Positions 1 to 9,687 of a DNA stretch of 64,000 nt are shown in pieces. The notes under the pieces are model-generated. The model searched no databases and was not told the origin of the DNA. It worked only from the letters and a program-made list of their open reading frames with translations. The stretch covers positions 4,627,501-4,691,500 of the forward strand of contig NZ_FSRB01000001.1 of NCBI RefSeq assembly GCF_900129635.1, written 5' to 3'. Numbering within the stretch: position 1 is the first letter of the stretch; the number at the start of each line of letters is the position of its first letter. Source of the stretch: Singulisphaera sp. GP187 (GTDB lineage Bacteria; Planctomycetota; Planctomycetia; Isosphaerales; Isosphaeraceae). The translations under genes were made by a program, and so were the position numbers.

Positions 1-1871
1 AGGACCTCGAGAGGCTGGCGGCGGAAATGCGCGAGGAGTTGATCGGAATCGTCGGCCGACGATCCGCGCACTTCGCAAGCAACCTCGGTGTGGTCGAACT
101 CTGCCTGGCCCTCCACCTGGCGTTCGACTTTTCCCAGGACCGCCTGATCTGGGATACCGGGCACCAGATCTATCCGCATAAGCTGATCACCGGACGTGCG
201 GCCGAGCTGCACTCGATCCGGACCAAGGGGGGCCTGATGGGCTACCCCAACCCGGCTGAGAGCCTGTACGACCTGTTCATGACCGGCCACGCCGGCTGCG
301 CTCCGTCGACCGCCCTGGGACTGAAGGCGGGGGACGACCTGGTCGGCCATCCCGAGCGGCACTCGGTCGCGGTCATCGGCGACGGCGCATTCCCTTCGGG
401 CATCGTCTTCGAGGCCTTGAACAACGCGGGGGGGCTCCGCAAGAAGTTCCTGGTCGTCCTGAATGACAATCAGATGTCGATCTGCCCACGGGTCGGCGGA
501 CTGGGCTACTACTTCGACAAAGCCCGAATGACGCCGATGTACAGTGACTGGAACCGGCGGGTCCGCAAGCTCCTGCCGGCGATCCCGCTGGTCGGTGACC
601 AGGCCGACCGCTGGCTCCAGCAGATGAAGGACGCGATCAAGGCGTCGGTCCACGGCGGCATGCTCTTCGAGGAGCTCGGCTTCACCTACATCGGCCCGAT
701 CGACGGCCACGACCTGAAGACGTTGCGGACCTACCTCGAGAAGGTCAAGGCGATGGACGGCCCGGTCCTGCTCCACGTCCTGACCGACAAGGGGCACGGG
801 TTCGAGCCGGCCGTCAAGGATCCGGTCAAGTACCACGCCCCCGCGCCGTTTCAGCGGGTCGAGGACGGGATCATCCCGCTCAAGACGTCGAGCCACAAGG
901 CGTTCACCGACGCCGTCAGCGCGGCGATCTTCGCCGCCATGGAGCGTGACTCGAAGGTGGCCGTCCTGACCGCCGCGATGTGCGAAGGGAACAAGCTTCA
1001 GAAGATCCGCGAGGTCTTCCCCGATCGCTTCTTCGACACCGGGATCTGCGAGAGCCACGCCGTCGCCTTCGCCGCCGGCATGGCCAAGGCCGGGGCCCGG
1101 CCGATTGTTGATATCTACAGCACGTTCCTTCAGCGCTCGTTCGACCAGATCTTCCAGGAAGTCTCGCTCCAGAACCTGCCGGTCGTATTCACGCTCGACC
1201 GGGCGGGCCTGGTCGGGTCCGACGGGCCGACGCATCACGGGTCTTATGACCTGGCCTACATGCGGATGTTCCCGAACATGGTCGTCATGGCCCCGGGCGA
1301 CGAGAAAGACGTCGCGCCGATGCTCGAGTTCGCGCTCGGGCACAACGCGCCGGTCTCGATTCGCTACCCCAAGGCGAACCTGGAGACGATCGAGCGTGAG
1401 GCGCAGCCGATCGAGCTGGGACAGGCCGAAGTCCTCGAGTGGGAGACCGACGGCATCTTCCTCGCCTGCGGGACCCTGGTCAGCTCCTGCCTGCGGGCGG
1501 CCGAGCGGCTCCGGCAGCAGTACGGCCTCCGGATCGGCGTGGTCAACGCCCGATTCGCCAAGCCGCTCGATAAGACGGTCGTGCTCAAGGCGGTCGAGGA
1601 ATGCGGCTTCGTCATCACGGTTGAAGAAGGTTGTCTGGCGGGCGGCTTCGGCTCGGCGGTCCTCGAAGTGGCCAGCGACGCCGGCCTCTCGACGGCCAAC
1701 GTGCGGCGGCTCGGCCTGCCCGACCACTATATCCTTCACGCCGAACGCGACGAGCAGCTCGCCGAGGTCGGCCTCGACGTCGACGGAATCGCCCGGGCCG
1801 CGCTCGAACTGGCCCGCGCGGCCGGCCTGCCCGCCGTGCTCGCCGAGAATGGCCAGGCCTGCGCCACCTGA
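1..1871 (+). CDS. dxs: 1-deoxy-D-xylulose-5-phosphate synthase, 5' end cut by the window
   Basis: This cytoplasmic ThDP enzyme condenses pyruvate and glyceraldehyde 3-phosphate, the first step of the MEP isoprenoid pathway. The frame is open to the left edge: the codons before the first internal ATG (27) read DLERLAAE, which matches the usual DXS N-terminus, so the true start lies upstream. Counting from that ATG, the protein has ASNLGVVEL near residue 17, DTGHQIYPHKLITGR, the ThDP/Mg motif GDG at 118-120 with NN at 132-133, GFTYIGPIDGHD, and the pyrimidine-domain motif ICESHAVAFAAG with the expected catalytic Glu near 342. DRAGLVGSDGPTHHG follows. The visible 614 residues are close to full length (about 620). 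The Gln that usually follows the catalytic Glu (EQH) is Ser here (ESH). The NAD kinase gene follows 54 bp downstream on the same strand and may be co-transcribed. Confidence 0.96.
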   Translation, partial: DLERLAAEMREELIGIVGRRSAHFASNLGVVELCLALHLAFDFSQDRLIWDTGHQIYPHKLITGRAAELHSIRTKGGLMGYPNPAESLYDLFMTGHAGCAPSTALGLKAGDDLVGHPERHSVAVIGDGAFPSGIVFEALNNAGGLRKKFLVVLNDNQMSICPRVGGLGYYFDKARMTPMYSDWNRRVRKLLPAIPLVGDQADRWLQQMKDAIKASVHGGMLFEELGFTYIGPIDGHDLKTLRTYLEKVKAMDGPVLLHVLTDKGHGFEPAVKDPVKYHAPAPFQRVEDGIIPLKTSSHKAFTDAVSAAIFAAMERDSKVAVLTAAMCEGNKLQKIREVFPDRFFDTGICESHAVAFAAGMAKAGARPIVDIYSTFLQRSFDQIFQEVSLQNLPVVFTLDRAGLVGSDGPTHHGSYDLAYMRMFPNMVVMAPGDEKDVAPMLEFALGHNAPVSIRYPKANLETIEREAQPIELGQAEVLEWETDGIFLACGTLVSSCLRAAERLRQQYGLRIGVVNARFAKPLDKTVVLKAVEECGFVITVEEGCLAGGFGSAVLEVASDAGLSTANVRRLGLPDHYILHAERDEQLAEVGLDVDGIARAALELARAAGLPAVLAENGQACAT

Positions 1872-1925
1872 CGCCCGGCCTGGGGTCCCTCCTCTCCGTA
1901 ACGGGCAAAAAGAAGGCCATTCTCT

Positions 1926-2837
1926 ATGGGGAATCACCCCGCCTCGCCGGGAACGACTGCGAGCCCCTTGTCCTTGCCCGTCTTGAACGTGGTGATTCTG
2001 GGCAACGGCACGAAGCCGGAGGTCCACATCGAGGCCAAGCGACTGGCCGGCGCGATCGAGCAGCATCCCACGCTCCATCTCGTCGGCCTCGACCTGGCCC
2101 CCGACACCGACCTGTCCGGCCTCTCGGCCGACGTGGCCTTGGTGCTGGGCGGGGACGGGACGGTCCTGCACACCGCCCGACGCATGGGCGATCGGCCCAC
2201 GCCGGTGCTCGGCATCAACGTGGGCCGGCTCGGCTTCCTGGCCGAGCTGACTCCCGAAGCGTTCCTGGAACGGCTCGGCGACCTGGCCGAGCGGCGGTAC
2301 ACGGTCGAGAACCTGATGACCCTGGCCTGCACGCTGGCGCCTCGGTCGGGCCCGACCCGGGAGTTCCGCGGCCTCAACGACGTCGTGCTCCGGGCCGCGC
2401 CGGTCTTTCACCTGCTCGAGATCGGCCTCTCGATCGACGGCGAGAGCGTCATGACCTACCGGGGCGACGGCCTGATCCTCGCCACGCCGGTCGGCTCGAC
2501 GGGGCACAGCCTCTCGGCGGGGGGGCCGATCCTCCCTCCGAATGCTCACATGTTCGTGGTCACACCGCTTTGTGCCCACACCCTGACCCAGCGCCCGCTG
2601 GTCGACAGCACCCACAAGGTCTACGAGATGATCCCGTTGGCCACCGGAGTCGCGACCGTCCTGGTCATCGACGGCCAGGTCCAGCTCCCGGTCAGCAGCG
2701 GCGACCGCGTGATCGTCCGCCGCGGCCAGACTCCGTTCCCGATGGTCCGCCTTCCCGGCCACAGCTTCTACCGGACCCTCCGCGACAAGCTCGGCTGGGG
2801 CGCCGCCCCCCCCGGTGACCGGGGCGTCCACCCGTAA
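1926..2837 (+). CDS. nadK: NAD kinase
   Basis: ATP-NAD kinase phosphorylates NAD to NADP in the cytoplasm. The 303-residue product has the family's diagnostic GGDGT at residues 75-79, followed by GINVGRLGFLAEL. LNDVVL at 150-155 supplies the conserved Asn-acidic pair, and a TPVGSTGHSLSAGGPI segment matches the usual TPTGSTAYSLSAGGP. The first ~20 residues before NVVILGNG are not conserved, so a later non-ATG start near 1989 is possible. ATG 1926 is kept because no convincing ribosome binding site decides between them. It follows dxs by 54 bp. The 3' end is convergent with the AsmA-like gene. Confidence 0.95.
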   Translation: MGNHPASPGTTASPLSLPVLNVVILGNGTKPEVHIEAKRLAGAIEQHPTLHLVGLDLAPDTDLSGLSADVALVLGGDGTVLHTARRMGDRPTPVLGINVGRLGFLAELTPEAFLERLGDLAERRYTVENLMTLACTLAPRSGPTREFRGLNDVVLRAAPVFHLLEIGLSIDGESVMTYRGDGLILATPVGSTGHSLSAGGPILPPNAHMFVVTPLCAHTLTQRPLVDSTHKVYEMIPLATGVATVLVIDGQVQLPVSSGDRVIVRRGQTPFPMVRLPGHSFYRTLRDKLGWGAAPPGDRGVHP

Positions 2838-2870
2838 CCGTCAACACCACATATCCCAAGATTTTGTCGA

Positions 2871-2885
2871 GTGGGCACGGCCCAC
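2871..2885. terminator. Short hairpin between convergent nadK and AsmA-like gene
   Basis: GTGGGC-ACG-GCCCAC forms a perfect 6-bp stem in the 89-bp convergent gap. There is no T-run. The same GTGGGC(A)CGGCCCAC core recurs near 15331, 48325 and 59180, so it may be a dispersed palindromic repeat as much as a terminator. Confidence 0.4.
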
Positions 2886-2926
2886 CAAAGAGTTTTCGCT
2901 CGCCTCGAAGCTTCAATCCGACCGCG

Positions 2927-5900
2927 CTACCGCACGTCGGATTCCTCGCGACTGTTTCGGCCCTTGCCGACCGAGATCGAACGGACGCTGTCGGCGACTC
3001 TGGGAAGGGCCGTGAACTCGAACTTCGGGGAGGCGAGTGGGCCTCGGACGCTGACGACGAAGAGTTGGCCGCTCGCTTCGCGGATGGCATCGCTGAGAAA
3101 CGGCACATGAAATCGGTCACGGCCGGCCAGGGGATTGAGTGCCAGGTTGAGGCGGCCCTGGACGTCCATCGTCCCTCGGCCCTTAAAACTGATGACATTG
3201 CCGGTCAGCTTGATCGCGTCGAGCCTCGAGTCGCCGTTCTCGATGTTCCAGGCGACGTCGGCCGAGTCGAACAAGGCATCCTTGTTCCCTGGTGAGAACT
3301 TGAGCCTCTTGAGGTCGTTGACCAGCTGGAACACGAGCGGCAGCTCGCCAAGGTTTCCGCGCACGACGTGGGCCTCGCCATGGCCTTGCAGGGTCTTCAG
3401 GTCGTTGCCCATGCCGTTAAGCGAGAGCTGACCGGAAACCAGGCCACGGTAAGTCTGGTGGCCACTCAGCGTCTCGGCATAGCGCAAGAGGTCGGCCTCC
3501 TGAACGACCAGCTCGGTCTCGTATTGGGGCGTGGCATCGAGGGTGACCCCGAACCGGCCGCTCACGACGCCACCGAGAAGCTTGCCGCGAATATTCGTGA
3601 GCTCGGCCTTGCCATGGTGCACCGTGAACGGCGACTCGAGCGAGGTAATCTGCTGGCCGAGCACCCTGACGCTGGCGAGGTTCAACGCGCCTCCGACCTC
3701 GAGGCTCTGGCCGTCGAACCGACCGTGGACGTTGTCGAGCTGCCCCTGGAGGTGCTCCAGCGGAATTCCGGCCTGGATCGTGTTGTCGTTGAGCACCACG
3801 AGCACGTTCTTCCAGTCGCAGAGGACGGAATCCTGAGGCCTGCCCGACCAGCTCAGACCGAGGTCCCCATTGATCTTGGCAATCGGCCGCCCCTGATCGA
3901 GCCGCCGCGCAAAATCCTTCATCACCGGCGGCATGATCGTGACCAGCTCTTCGTGGTCGAGCCGGAGTTTTTCGACCGTGACCTGCTCGACGTTGAGCTT
4001 GAACTGGCCGCTGTCCGCGACCAGGACCTGGCCGCTCGCGAACTTCACGGGCGAGCCGTAAAACATGAAGCCCACGTCCTCCATCTTGACCACGCCGTTG
4101 TCGGAGACGAACCGCCCCTTGACCTTATCCATACGGAGTGAGTAGATCCCGCTGGTGTCCTTCCCCCCCGGCTGGCGGGGCGGACCAAACTTGAGTTGGA
4201 CGGCCGTCTCGGGCCGGGGATCGATCACAAGGTGATACTGCTCGCGCCGGTCGGGATGAACGAGGATTTCCGCCTCCACGTTGCTCGATCCGTTGGGATT
4301 GAGCGTCTCCCACGACTTCCGCCAGGCCGGCGGCAGCGCATCATATAACTGTTCGTCGAACGGGAGCTTCTCGGCTCTCATCTTCAGCTTGACGGCCAAC
4401 CGATCACCGGGGCCGGGACCTGGCAGCTTCTCGACGTCCCCGCTGCCGGTGATCTCCGCTTGCCCGTTGCGGCCTTTCATCTTACGGAAGATCCACTTGT
4501 CCGGGTGGAGCTCAAGGTCGCCGGTCAGGTTCGACACGGGATACGGCAGACCGTCCCACCTGATCGAGCAGTTTTCATTGAGGCTCAGGAACGCATCGAC
4601 CGTCACCTTGCCCTCGGGCGGATCGTCCGGACTGGTCCGGCGCGTTCGCTCGACGTCGGCCTTGCCGCGGACCGAGCCGGTCGGATGGAACTCGCCGACC
4701 ACTTTATTGATCTCGGGAGGCATCGCGTCGAAGAGGGCCTGGTCGATCGGCATCGCCTCCCCCTCGAAATGGAGCTTGACGTGGGCGTCGTCACCCGGGT
4801 TATCGATCGTGCCGGTCGCCTTGAGCGGCTTCCCTCCGACCAAGGTCTGCAAGTTGACGCGAATCTGGTTGTTCTCGCAGACCAGCCTTCCTCGGATATG
4901 ATCGAGCGGGTACTTAAAGAAGCGATAGATCATGGACGCATCGATACAATCCACGGTCCAGCCAAACCCGAGCGGTCCCCCTTCGCGCTCGCGGACGAGA
5001 TGGACCGCCGCCTTGATCCGTCCCGAGGGGGAAAAGTCCTTCCAGAGCGGGAGAAACTCGGACGGAGTCCAGGCGCGGAGCCGCTTGTCGAGCTCGAGTT
5101 CGTCGACGCGGAGCAGAAGACTGAGCGGAGCGCGTTCGGGATCGCCGAGCACGATCAAGCTCTCCTCGATCGTGAACTTCGTCCGTCCGTTCGCCCCCGT
5201 GGCTTGGTCGATCCGGATCACGCCGTCGCGTGCCGAGAGATTGGCCGCGACGTCGTTGATCGTGAACGGGAGATGGGCGCAGTCCCACACCCCCGAGCGA
5301 ATCTGAATCCCGACGTCGTAACGAATCAAAGGGTTGGCGGTCGGGTCATAGGACACCTGGCCAACGCGCAAGTCGATCTCGCCGCCGGTCATCCCCACCT
5401 GCTCGAACGCCGAGCGAAGCTCGGCGGGAAGCCGGCTTCGGAGGGTCGCGGAGATCGCCAGTCGGGAAACGTCACCGCCAAGGCTGAGCTTGCCGGTGGC
5501 CAGGTCGATCGTCCCCTTGAGGGCGAGGCGGCTGAACGCGTCTCCCTTGGCCGAGCCCTCGAACTCGAGGAGCTTGCCGCCGGGTGACTTGATGTCAATC
5601 GCCACGTCGCGAAGGATCACGGGAGACCGGGTGACGTCGCCGTCGATCAGTTCGACAGTCCCGTTCTGGATCCGGATCGGCGGGGTCTTCATCATCGGGC
5701 CCGGCCAGGGATCGGCGAGCAACCCTTGGAGATTCCAGGTCCCATCCTTCCGCTGTTTGAGCCGCAGGGTGGGCTGCGCGATCACCACCTCGCGGGGTTC
5801 GAATTTCCCCTTGAGCATCGCCCGGGCGTTATACCCGATCCGCGCCCAGGGGAACCGCAGCGTCTGGAACGGAGCCCCATTCAAAGTCTGATTGATTTGC

Positions 5901-6124
5901 AGATGCGTCAGGTTGATCTCGCCCAGGAACGGCCGGATCCGGGCCCGCCCCACGTTCACGTCGGAGCCCGGCAGGAATCGCTTCCCTTGGGACTGGATCA
6001 GGGCGGCCACCGTCTCGCTGTCGGTCACATACCAGAAGGCAAAGCCGATCACTCCGCCCATACAAGTCAGGAGCAAGAAGGTCCCCCAGAAGAGGGCCTT
6101 ACAGACGCGGTGCCGAGTGAGCAT
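2927..6124 (-). CDS. Large AsmA-like membrane-anchored envelope protein
   Basis: This 1065-residue protein has one N-terminal membrane segment (ALFWGTFLLLTCMGGVIGFAF) followed by a very long beta-rich periplasmic region. The family (AsmA/TamB/DUF748-like) contributes to outer-membrane biogenesis or lipid transport; the exact role here is unknown. The C-terminal part, with GRGTMDVQGRLNLALNP and SVRGPLASPKFEF, is the AsmA C-terminal signature. I start at ATG 6124 rather than the upstream TTG 6181, because AAGGAGG (6133-6139) lies 8 nt before ATG 6124 and the extra 19 residues are not needed. It follows the GT39-like gene by 96 bp on the same strand, so the two may form an operon for surface polymer or envelope assembly. 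Confidence 0.8.
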   Translation of the reverse strand: MLTRHRVCKALFWGTFLLLTCMGGVIGFAFWYVTDSETVAALIQSQGKRFLPGSDVNVGRARIRPFLGEINLTHLQINQTLNGAPFQTLRFPWARIGYNARAMLKGKFEPREVVIAQPTLRLKQRKDGTWNLQGLLADPWPGPMMKTPPIRIQNGTVELIDGDVTRSPVILRDVAIDIKSPGGKLLEFEGSAKGDAFSRLALKGTIDLATGKLSLGGDVSRLAISATLRSRLPAELRSAFEQVGMTGGEIDLRVGQVSYDPTANPLIRYDVGIQIRSGVWDCAHLPFTINDVAANLSARDGVIRIDQATGANGRTKFTIEESLIVLGDPERAPLSLLLRVDELELDKRLRAWTPSEFLPLWKDFSPSGRIKAAVHLVREREGGPLGFGWTVDCIDASMIYRFFKYPLDHIRGRLVCENNQIRVNLQTLVGGKPLKATGTIDNPGDDAHVKLHFEGEAMPIDQALFDAMPPEINKVVGEFHPTGSVRGKADVERTRRTSPDDPPEGKVTVDAFLSLNENCSIRWDGLPYPVSNLTGDLELHPDKWIFRKMKGRNGQAEITGSGDVEKLPGPGPGDRLAVKLKMRAEKLPFDEQLYDALPPAWRKSWETLNPNGSSNVEAEILVHPDRREQYHLVIDPRPETAVQLKFGPPRQPGGKDTSGIYSLRMDKVKGRFVSDNGVVKMEDVGFMFYGSPVKFASGQVLVADSGQFKLNVEQVTVEKLRLDHEELVTIMPPVMKDFARRLDQGRPIAKINGDLGLSWSGRPQDSVLCDWKNVLVVLNDNTIQAGIPLEHLQGQLDNVHGRFDGQSLEVGGALNLASVRVLGQQITSLESPFTVHHGKAELTNIRGKLLGGVVSGRFGVTLDATPQYETELVVQEADLLRYAETLSGHQTYRGLVSGQLSLNGMGNDLKTLQGHGEAHVVRGNLGELPLVFQLVNDLKRLKFSPGNKDALFDSADVAWNIENGDSRLDAIKLTGNVISFKGRGTMDVQGRLNLALNPLAGRDRFHVPFLSDAIREASGQLFVVSVRGPLASPKFEFTALPRVADSVRSISVGKGRNSREESDVR

Positions 6125-6220
6125 GAGCCATGCCTCCTTCCTTGGAGGAGCCGCAAGCGAGCGACCGATGATCGTTCCCAATCCGTTGCGTGGTGAGAGC
6201 CACTTCGCCGACCACGGATT

Positions 6221-7537
6221 TCAATGCGATTCCACGACCGATCGATCACGATCTCGAGCCAGGCGATGGCTCAACCTCTGAACTCCGATCGCAGCCAGCA
6301 CCATCGCCGGCATTTCGGCGGGGATGCGGTAACGCATCGAACTGGCGAAAACCATGTGCATGGCGCAAAAGTAGAGCAAGGGGCCAGCCAGAATGACCAG
6401 GGCGCGGGGATCGCGACGGCGGTCCCAAACACCAAGGGCCATCAATATAAACAAAGGGATCGTGAACGTTGCACTGGCCAGCGCGACGAGCGGCGAGCGA
6501 AAGGACTCGGCGTTGGGCCAGGGGCTCCAGTACCGCGCGAATTTGACGGCCGCCAGCCCGAGCGCCCGCCCCGGCCGATCGCGAGCGAACGCCAAGGCGC
6601 GATCGCGCAGCAAGGCGTCCTGCGTCTCCTCGTCGAGCGGCCAGAGCGCGGGGTCGTTCATGAAGTCCATGTTGCTGGCCCCGGTCGCCCGGGGGTTGAG
6701 CCCGTCGTAAAGACTGGCCCCCGTCCAGATCGCCGTCGGCACGAACCGCCCGAACAGCCGCTCGTTGCGCACCCACCAAGGGGCCATGACCACCACCGTG
6801 CCCAGCACCACCAGGCCCGCCCCCCGGACCGCCGCAACCCGCCGGCCCCGGCCGCTCGCAACGACCCAGGCCAGGAGCGCTGCGGGCGGGAACAAGGCCC
6901 ATGAGGGACGCACCAAGACCGCCGCTCCCCAGGCGAAACCGGCCCCCAAGGCCCAGGCCCACCCGCGTCGCCGCGGCGCGCTCGCGTCGTCGCCTGTCCA
7001 GAGCACAGCCAGCGCCCAGAGTCCGAAGAGCATCAGCGGCAGGAACACCGCCTCGGTCAAGATCAACGCCGAGGTCACGATAAAGTAAGGGTTGAACGCC
7101 ACCAGGGCCGCCGCCACTAAGGCGGGCGTCCACCGCCTCGGACGCTCCCCCCCCGCCCTTTCCCGCTCGGGCAAGAACAGGTCGGTCAGCCGGTAGACCA
7201 GCCAGACGCAGAGCACCCCGAGCCCGGCCTGAACCAGCCGGACCGCGATCGGGCGATCGCCGAACAAGAAGCGGCAGACCGCCAAGAAGAGCGGATAGCC
7301 CGGCGTCCTGAGTGCGAAGTGCGGAATCTCTCCCCAGTCGAGCACCTCGTAAGGCGTTCCATCGCGGATCGTGCCCGCAAGGAACCAGTAGACTTTGGTG
7401 TCGGGGAAGACGCACAAAACCCCCTTGCGCTGGGTGTACCACTGCACGAGATCGGCCGCCAGCACGCGCAGTCCTAGGGCCCATTCCAGCACCAGAGCCA
7501 GCGATGCAAATCGTTCGATCGCCCTCGGTTCTGCCAT
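6221..7537 (-). CDS. GT39/ArnT-like membrane glycosyltransferase
   Basis: This is a 438-residue polytopic membrane protein of the dolichyl-phosphate-mannose/ArnT type (PMT_2), which uses polyprenyl-phosphate sugars at the outer face of the cytoplasmic membrane. Visible features are FALRTPGYPLFLAV in the first periplasmic loop region (the conserved RTPGYPxF motif), multiple hydrophobic helices (e.g. LVAAALVAFNPYFIVTSALILTEAVFLPL, two adjacent segments), and a Trp/Pro-rich loop. The frame is open to 7774, but residues upstream of MAEPRAIERF are non-hydrophobic and overlap a degenerate tilS-like fragment, so ATG 7537 is preferred; no clear Shine-Dalgarno is seen. The AsmA-like gene follows on the same strand. 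Substrate and acceptor cannot be read from the sequence. Confidence 0.78.
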   Translation of the reverse strand: MAEPRAIERFASLALVLEWALGLRVLAADLVQWYTQRKGVLCVFPDTKVYWFLAGTIRDGTPYEVLDWGEIPHFALRTPGYPLFLAVCRFLFGDRPIAVRLVQAGLGVLCVWLVYRLTDLFLPERERAGGERPRRWTPALVAAALVAFNPYFIVTSALILTEAVFLPLMLFGLWALAVLWTGDDASAPRRRGWAWALGAGFAWGAAVLVRPSWALFPPAALLAWVVASGRGRRVAAVRGAGLVVLGTVVVMAPWWVRNERLFGRFVPTAIWTGASLYDGLNPRATGASNMDFMNDPALWPLDEETQDALLRDRALAFARDRPGRALGLAAVKFARYWSPWPNAESFRSPLVALASATFTIPLFILMALGVWDRRRDPRALVILAGPLLYFCAMHMVFASSMRYRIPAEMPAMVLAAIGVQRLSHRLARDRDRSVVESH

Positions 7538-8058
7538 GGGATGCCGAAAAGATGGGTGGTCGATCAGGGGGACGAGTCCGAGGGGCGCCGGATGGTACGC
7601 CAAAGCCGCCGGTAGGGTCAATCGCAACCTCGTTGCCCCTCCCCGGCAGCATCGGCCTCCCACTTCAGCCCGACTGACCGGTCCGTCGGCAGCCGGATGG
7701 CCTGAATCCCTCTTCAAGACGAGGAAACTCGTCGCACCGTCTCGTCCGAGTTCAGAGGAGACAAAACCTCTCAAATCGAGTGTGCCGGCCTGGTAGTGGA
7801 TTTCGCCGAGGCCTCTGATTCGATTAAATCGTCGTCATGACGCTCTTACCTCCGCGACCTCAACCTGCCTGAGACGCCCTGCCGACCGAGGCCTGATCGG
7901 TCCACCAAGCACTGCAACGCGACTCTCGGGGCCAGATCCCACCGAGATCGCCGATCCACCGGGAATCCCCACATCCTCCACCATGACCGCAAGGCGGTCG
8001 AGGTCGTTAGGCTCACAGGCGGGACCTGAGCGGAACACACAGGCACCGAGACTCTCAC
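7538..8058. other. Intergenic region upstream of two divergent genes, holding a tilS-like fragment
   Basis: This 521-bp region lies between the divergent GT39-like and propeller genes and should contain both promoters, though none is obvious. Apart from the tilS-like remnant at 7628-7692 I see no gene. Confidence 0.5.
7628..7692 (-). pseudogene. Degenerate copy of the tilS 3' end
   Basis: Read on the minus strand this stretch encodes IRLPTDRSVGLKWEADAAG and then a short divergent tail and a stop. The authentic tilS tail (9879-9945) encodes VRLTASTDRTVGLKWEADAAG. About 45 bp are nearly identical in DNA (7641-7685 against 9894-9938). An in-frame stop lies just upstream on the minus strand, so only the tail is present. 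It brackets the propeller gene at the opposite side from tilS. Confidence 0.65.
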
Positions 8059-9648
8059 ATGATCACTGCAAAGCGATTCCCGTACTCCTGGATTCGTTCC
8101 ACACTCGCGACGTCCGCCGTGCGAGCCTGCCAGGGATTGCTGATCGCCTCGACGGTCGCAGCAGCCGCCGGCCCCGAGGACGGCGTGCCGACGCCCTCCG
8201 CCGCGGCGGTCCGGCTGATCGGCGGCGAGGAGGTCGTATTCGGGCCGGGGGCCGCGCCGGTCGCCGGCGTCCGCCTGGACCACCCGTTGGGCAAGTCCGA
8301 CTTCAAGCTCGGGTTGTCGTTTCAGGGAGATGCTTCTGATCTACGGGATCTCGGCGACCTGGCAAGCCTCTGGGACGCGAAGCGACGCCAAGGATTCACG
8401 CTCGGCCTCCGTGACAACACGGGCGTGACGACGAGCCATGCGAACCAGCGTCAGCTTCAGTTCGGGATCGACGCCGGGACTACGCCGAGTTGGCGGGCCG
8501 AGGGCCGGCCGGGCAAGGCGCTGCTCGGATTCTCGATCGCCGTCCACGAGGGCCGACTCTACGTCGGGACGTGCGAGCCGAACCTCCCCGATCGCGGGCA
8601 GGTTTATCGCTACGACGGACCGGGACGATGGGAACCTCTCGGCGCGCCTGACGCTTCGAATTCCGTGACGGCCATGGCCGTCCACGAGGGTCGGCTCTAC
8701 GTGGCCACCGGCAAGTATCTGACAGTCGGATCGGCGCTCCCGGCGTCGGACAACCAGGAGCGTGGAGGTCGCGTCTTCCGGTTCGCCGGGCCCGGAAAGT
8801 GGGAGCCGGCGGGCGACCTCGATCCGACGCCCGCGGTCGCCGCGTTGGTGTCGTTCGGCGGGCATCTCTACGCCTCGTCGATGTACAAACCCGCCGGCTT
8901 CTTCCGATACGAAGGGGGCGAACGCTGGACCTCGATCCCCACCCCAGGCGATCGCCGCGTCCAGTCGTTGGCCGTCTTCGACGGGGCCCTGTATGCCGGC
9001 AGCTATGATGGCGCGTCCGTCGCGCGCTTCGACGGCAAGGCCTGGACCGACCTGGGCCAGGTGGCCAGCAACGTCACCCAGACCTACTCGTTCGCCGTCT
9101 ACGAGAATTTGCTCCACGTCGGGGCGTGGCCCACGGGCAAGGTCTACCGGATGGAACCGGCCGGGGGCTGGGCCGACGCGGGCCGGCTCGGCACCGAGAC
9201 GGAAGTGATGGGGATGCTCGTCCACAACGGCGTCTTCTACGCCGGCTCACTGCCCGGCGCGAAAGCGTACCGCTACGAGGGGGACACCTCCTGGTCGCTG
9301 CTGAAACAACTCGACGCCACCCCGGACGTGGTCTACCGAAGAGCCTGGACCATGGCGACTTATCAAGGCCGCATGTTCGTCACCACGCTTCCCTCCGGCG
9401 AGGTCTGGTCGATGTCGGCGGGGAGCCTCGCCACCCACGATCACGAGGTCGCCCCCGGCTGGCACGACGTCGTCGCACAACGACTCTCCGGGAAGCTCCG
9501 GCTCTACCTCGACGGCCGCCTCGTCGCCCAAACCGAAGATAACAATCTCGACCTGGCCACCGAGGGGCAAGAGCTGACCATCGGCGACGGACCCCGCGGG
9601 CGATTCGTCGGCTCGATGAAAAACGCCTGGTTCGAAGTGACTCCTTGA
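8059..9648 (+). CDS. Secreted beta-propeller protein with a LamG-like domain split around the propeller
   Basis: The 529-residue product begins with a basic, then hydrophobic leader consistent with export. Residues ~75-150 (FKLGLSFQGDA, GFTLGLRDNTGVTTSHANQ, QLQFGIDAG) and ~465-529 (WHDVVAQRLSGKLRLYLDG, LTIGDG, FVGSMKNAWFEV) read as the two halves of one concanavalin/LamG-type lectin fold. Between them are about six repeats of ~45-55 residues of the form 'xxAMAVHEGRLYVATG...VYRYDGPGRWEPLG', typical of Kelch-like propeller blades. No catalytic residues were recognised. A binding role for surface glycans is inference. The gene is convergent with tilS, and the 213-bp gap holds two strong hairpins. 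Confidence 0.7.
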   Translation: MITAKRFPYSWIRSTLATSAVRACQGLLIASTVAAAAGPEDGVPTPSAAAVRLIGGEEVVFGPGAAPVAGVRLDHPLGKSDFKLGLSFQGDASDLRDLGDLASLWDAKRRQGFTLGLRDNTGVTTSHANQRQLQFGIDAGTTPSWRAEGRPGKALLGFSIAVHEGRLYVGTCEPNLPDRGQVYRYDGPGRWEPLGAPDASNSVTAMAVHEGRLYVATGKYLTVGSALPASDNQERGGRVFRFAGPGKWEPAGDLDPTPAVAALVSFGGHLYASSMYKPAGFFRYEGGERWTSIPTPGDRRVQSLAVFDGALYAGSYDGASVARFDGKAWTDLGQVASNVTQTYSFAVYENLLHVGAWPTGKVYRMEPAGGWADAGRLGTETEVMGMLVHNGVFYAGSLPGAKAYRYEGDTSWSLLKQLDATPDVVYRRAWTMATYQGRMFVTTLPSGEVWSMSAGSLATHDHEVAPGWHDVVAQRLSGKLRLYLDGRLVAQTEDNNLDLATEGQELTIGDGPRGRFVGSMKNAWFEVTP

Positions 9649-9687
9649 CGCCCGGGCGTCGTCCCGAGGGATCGCCAATCCCTCGGG
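9647..9687. terminator. Two tandem hairpins between the convergent propeller gene and tilS
   Basis: GACGCCCGGGCGTC (9647-9660) is a perfect palindrome overlapping the stop codon of the propeller gene. It is followed by a 9-bp stem CCCGAGGGA / TCCCTCGGG (9663-9671 and 9679-9687) with a 7-nt loop. There is no long T-run. The position between convergent genes fits bidirectional termination. Confidence 0.55.

Noticed and set aside
1041..1065. ESH in place of EQH next to the catalytic Glu of Dxs as a sign of altered enzyme
   Set aside because: The catalytic Glu and all ThDP motifs are present, and I recall this variant in other planctomycete Dxs proteins; it is probably a lineage feature.
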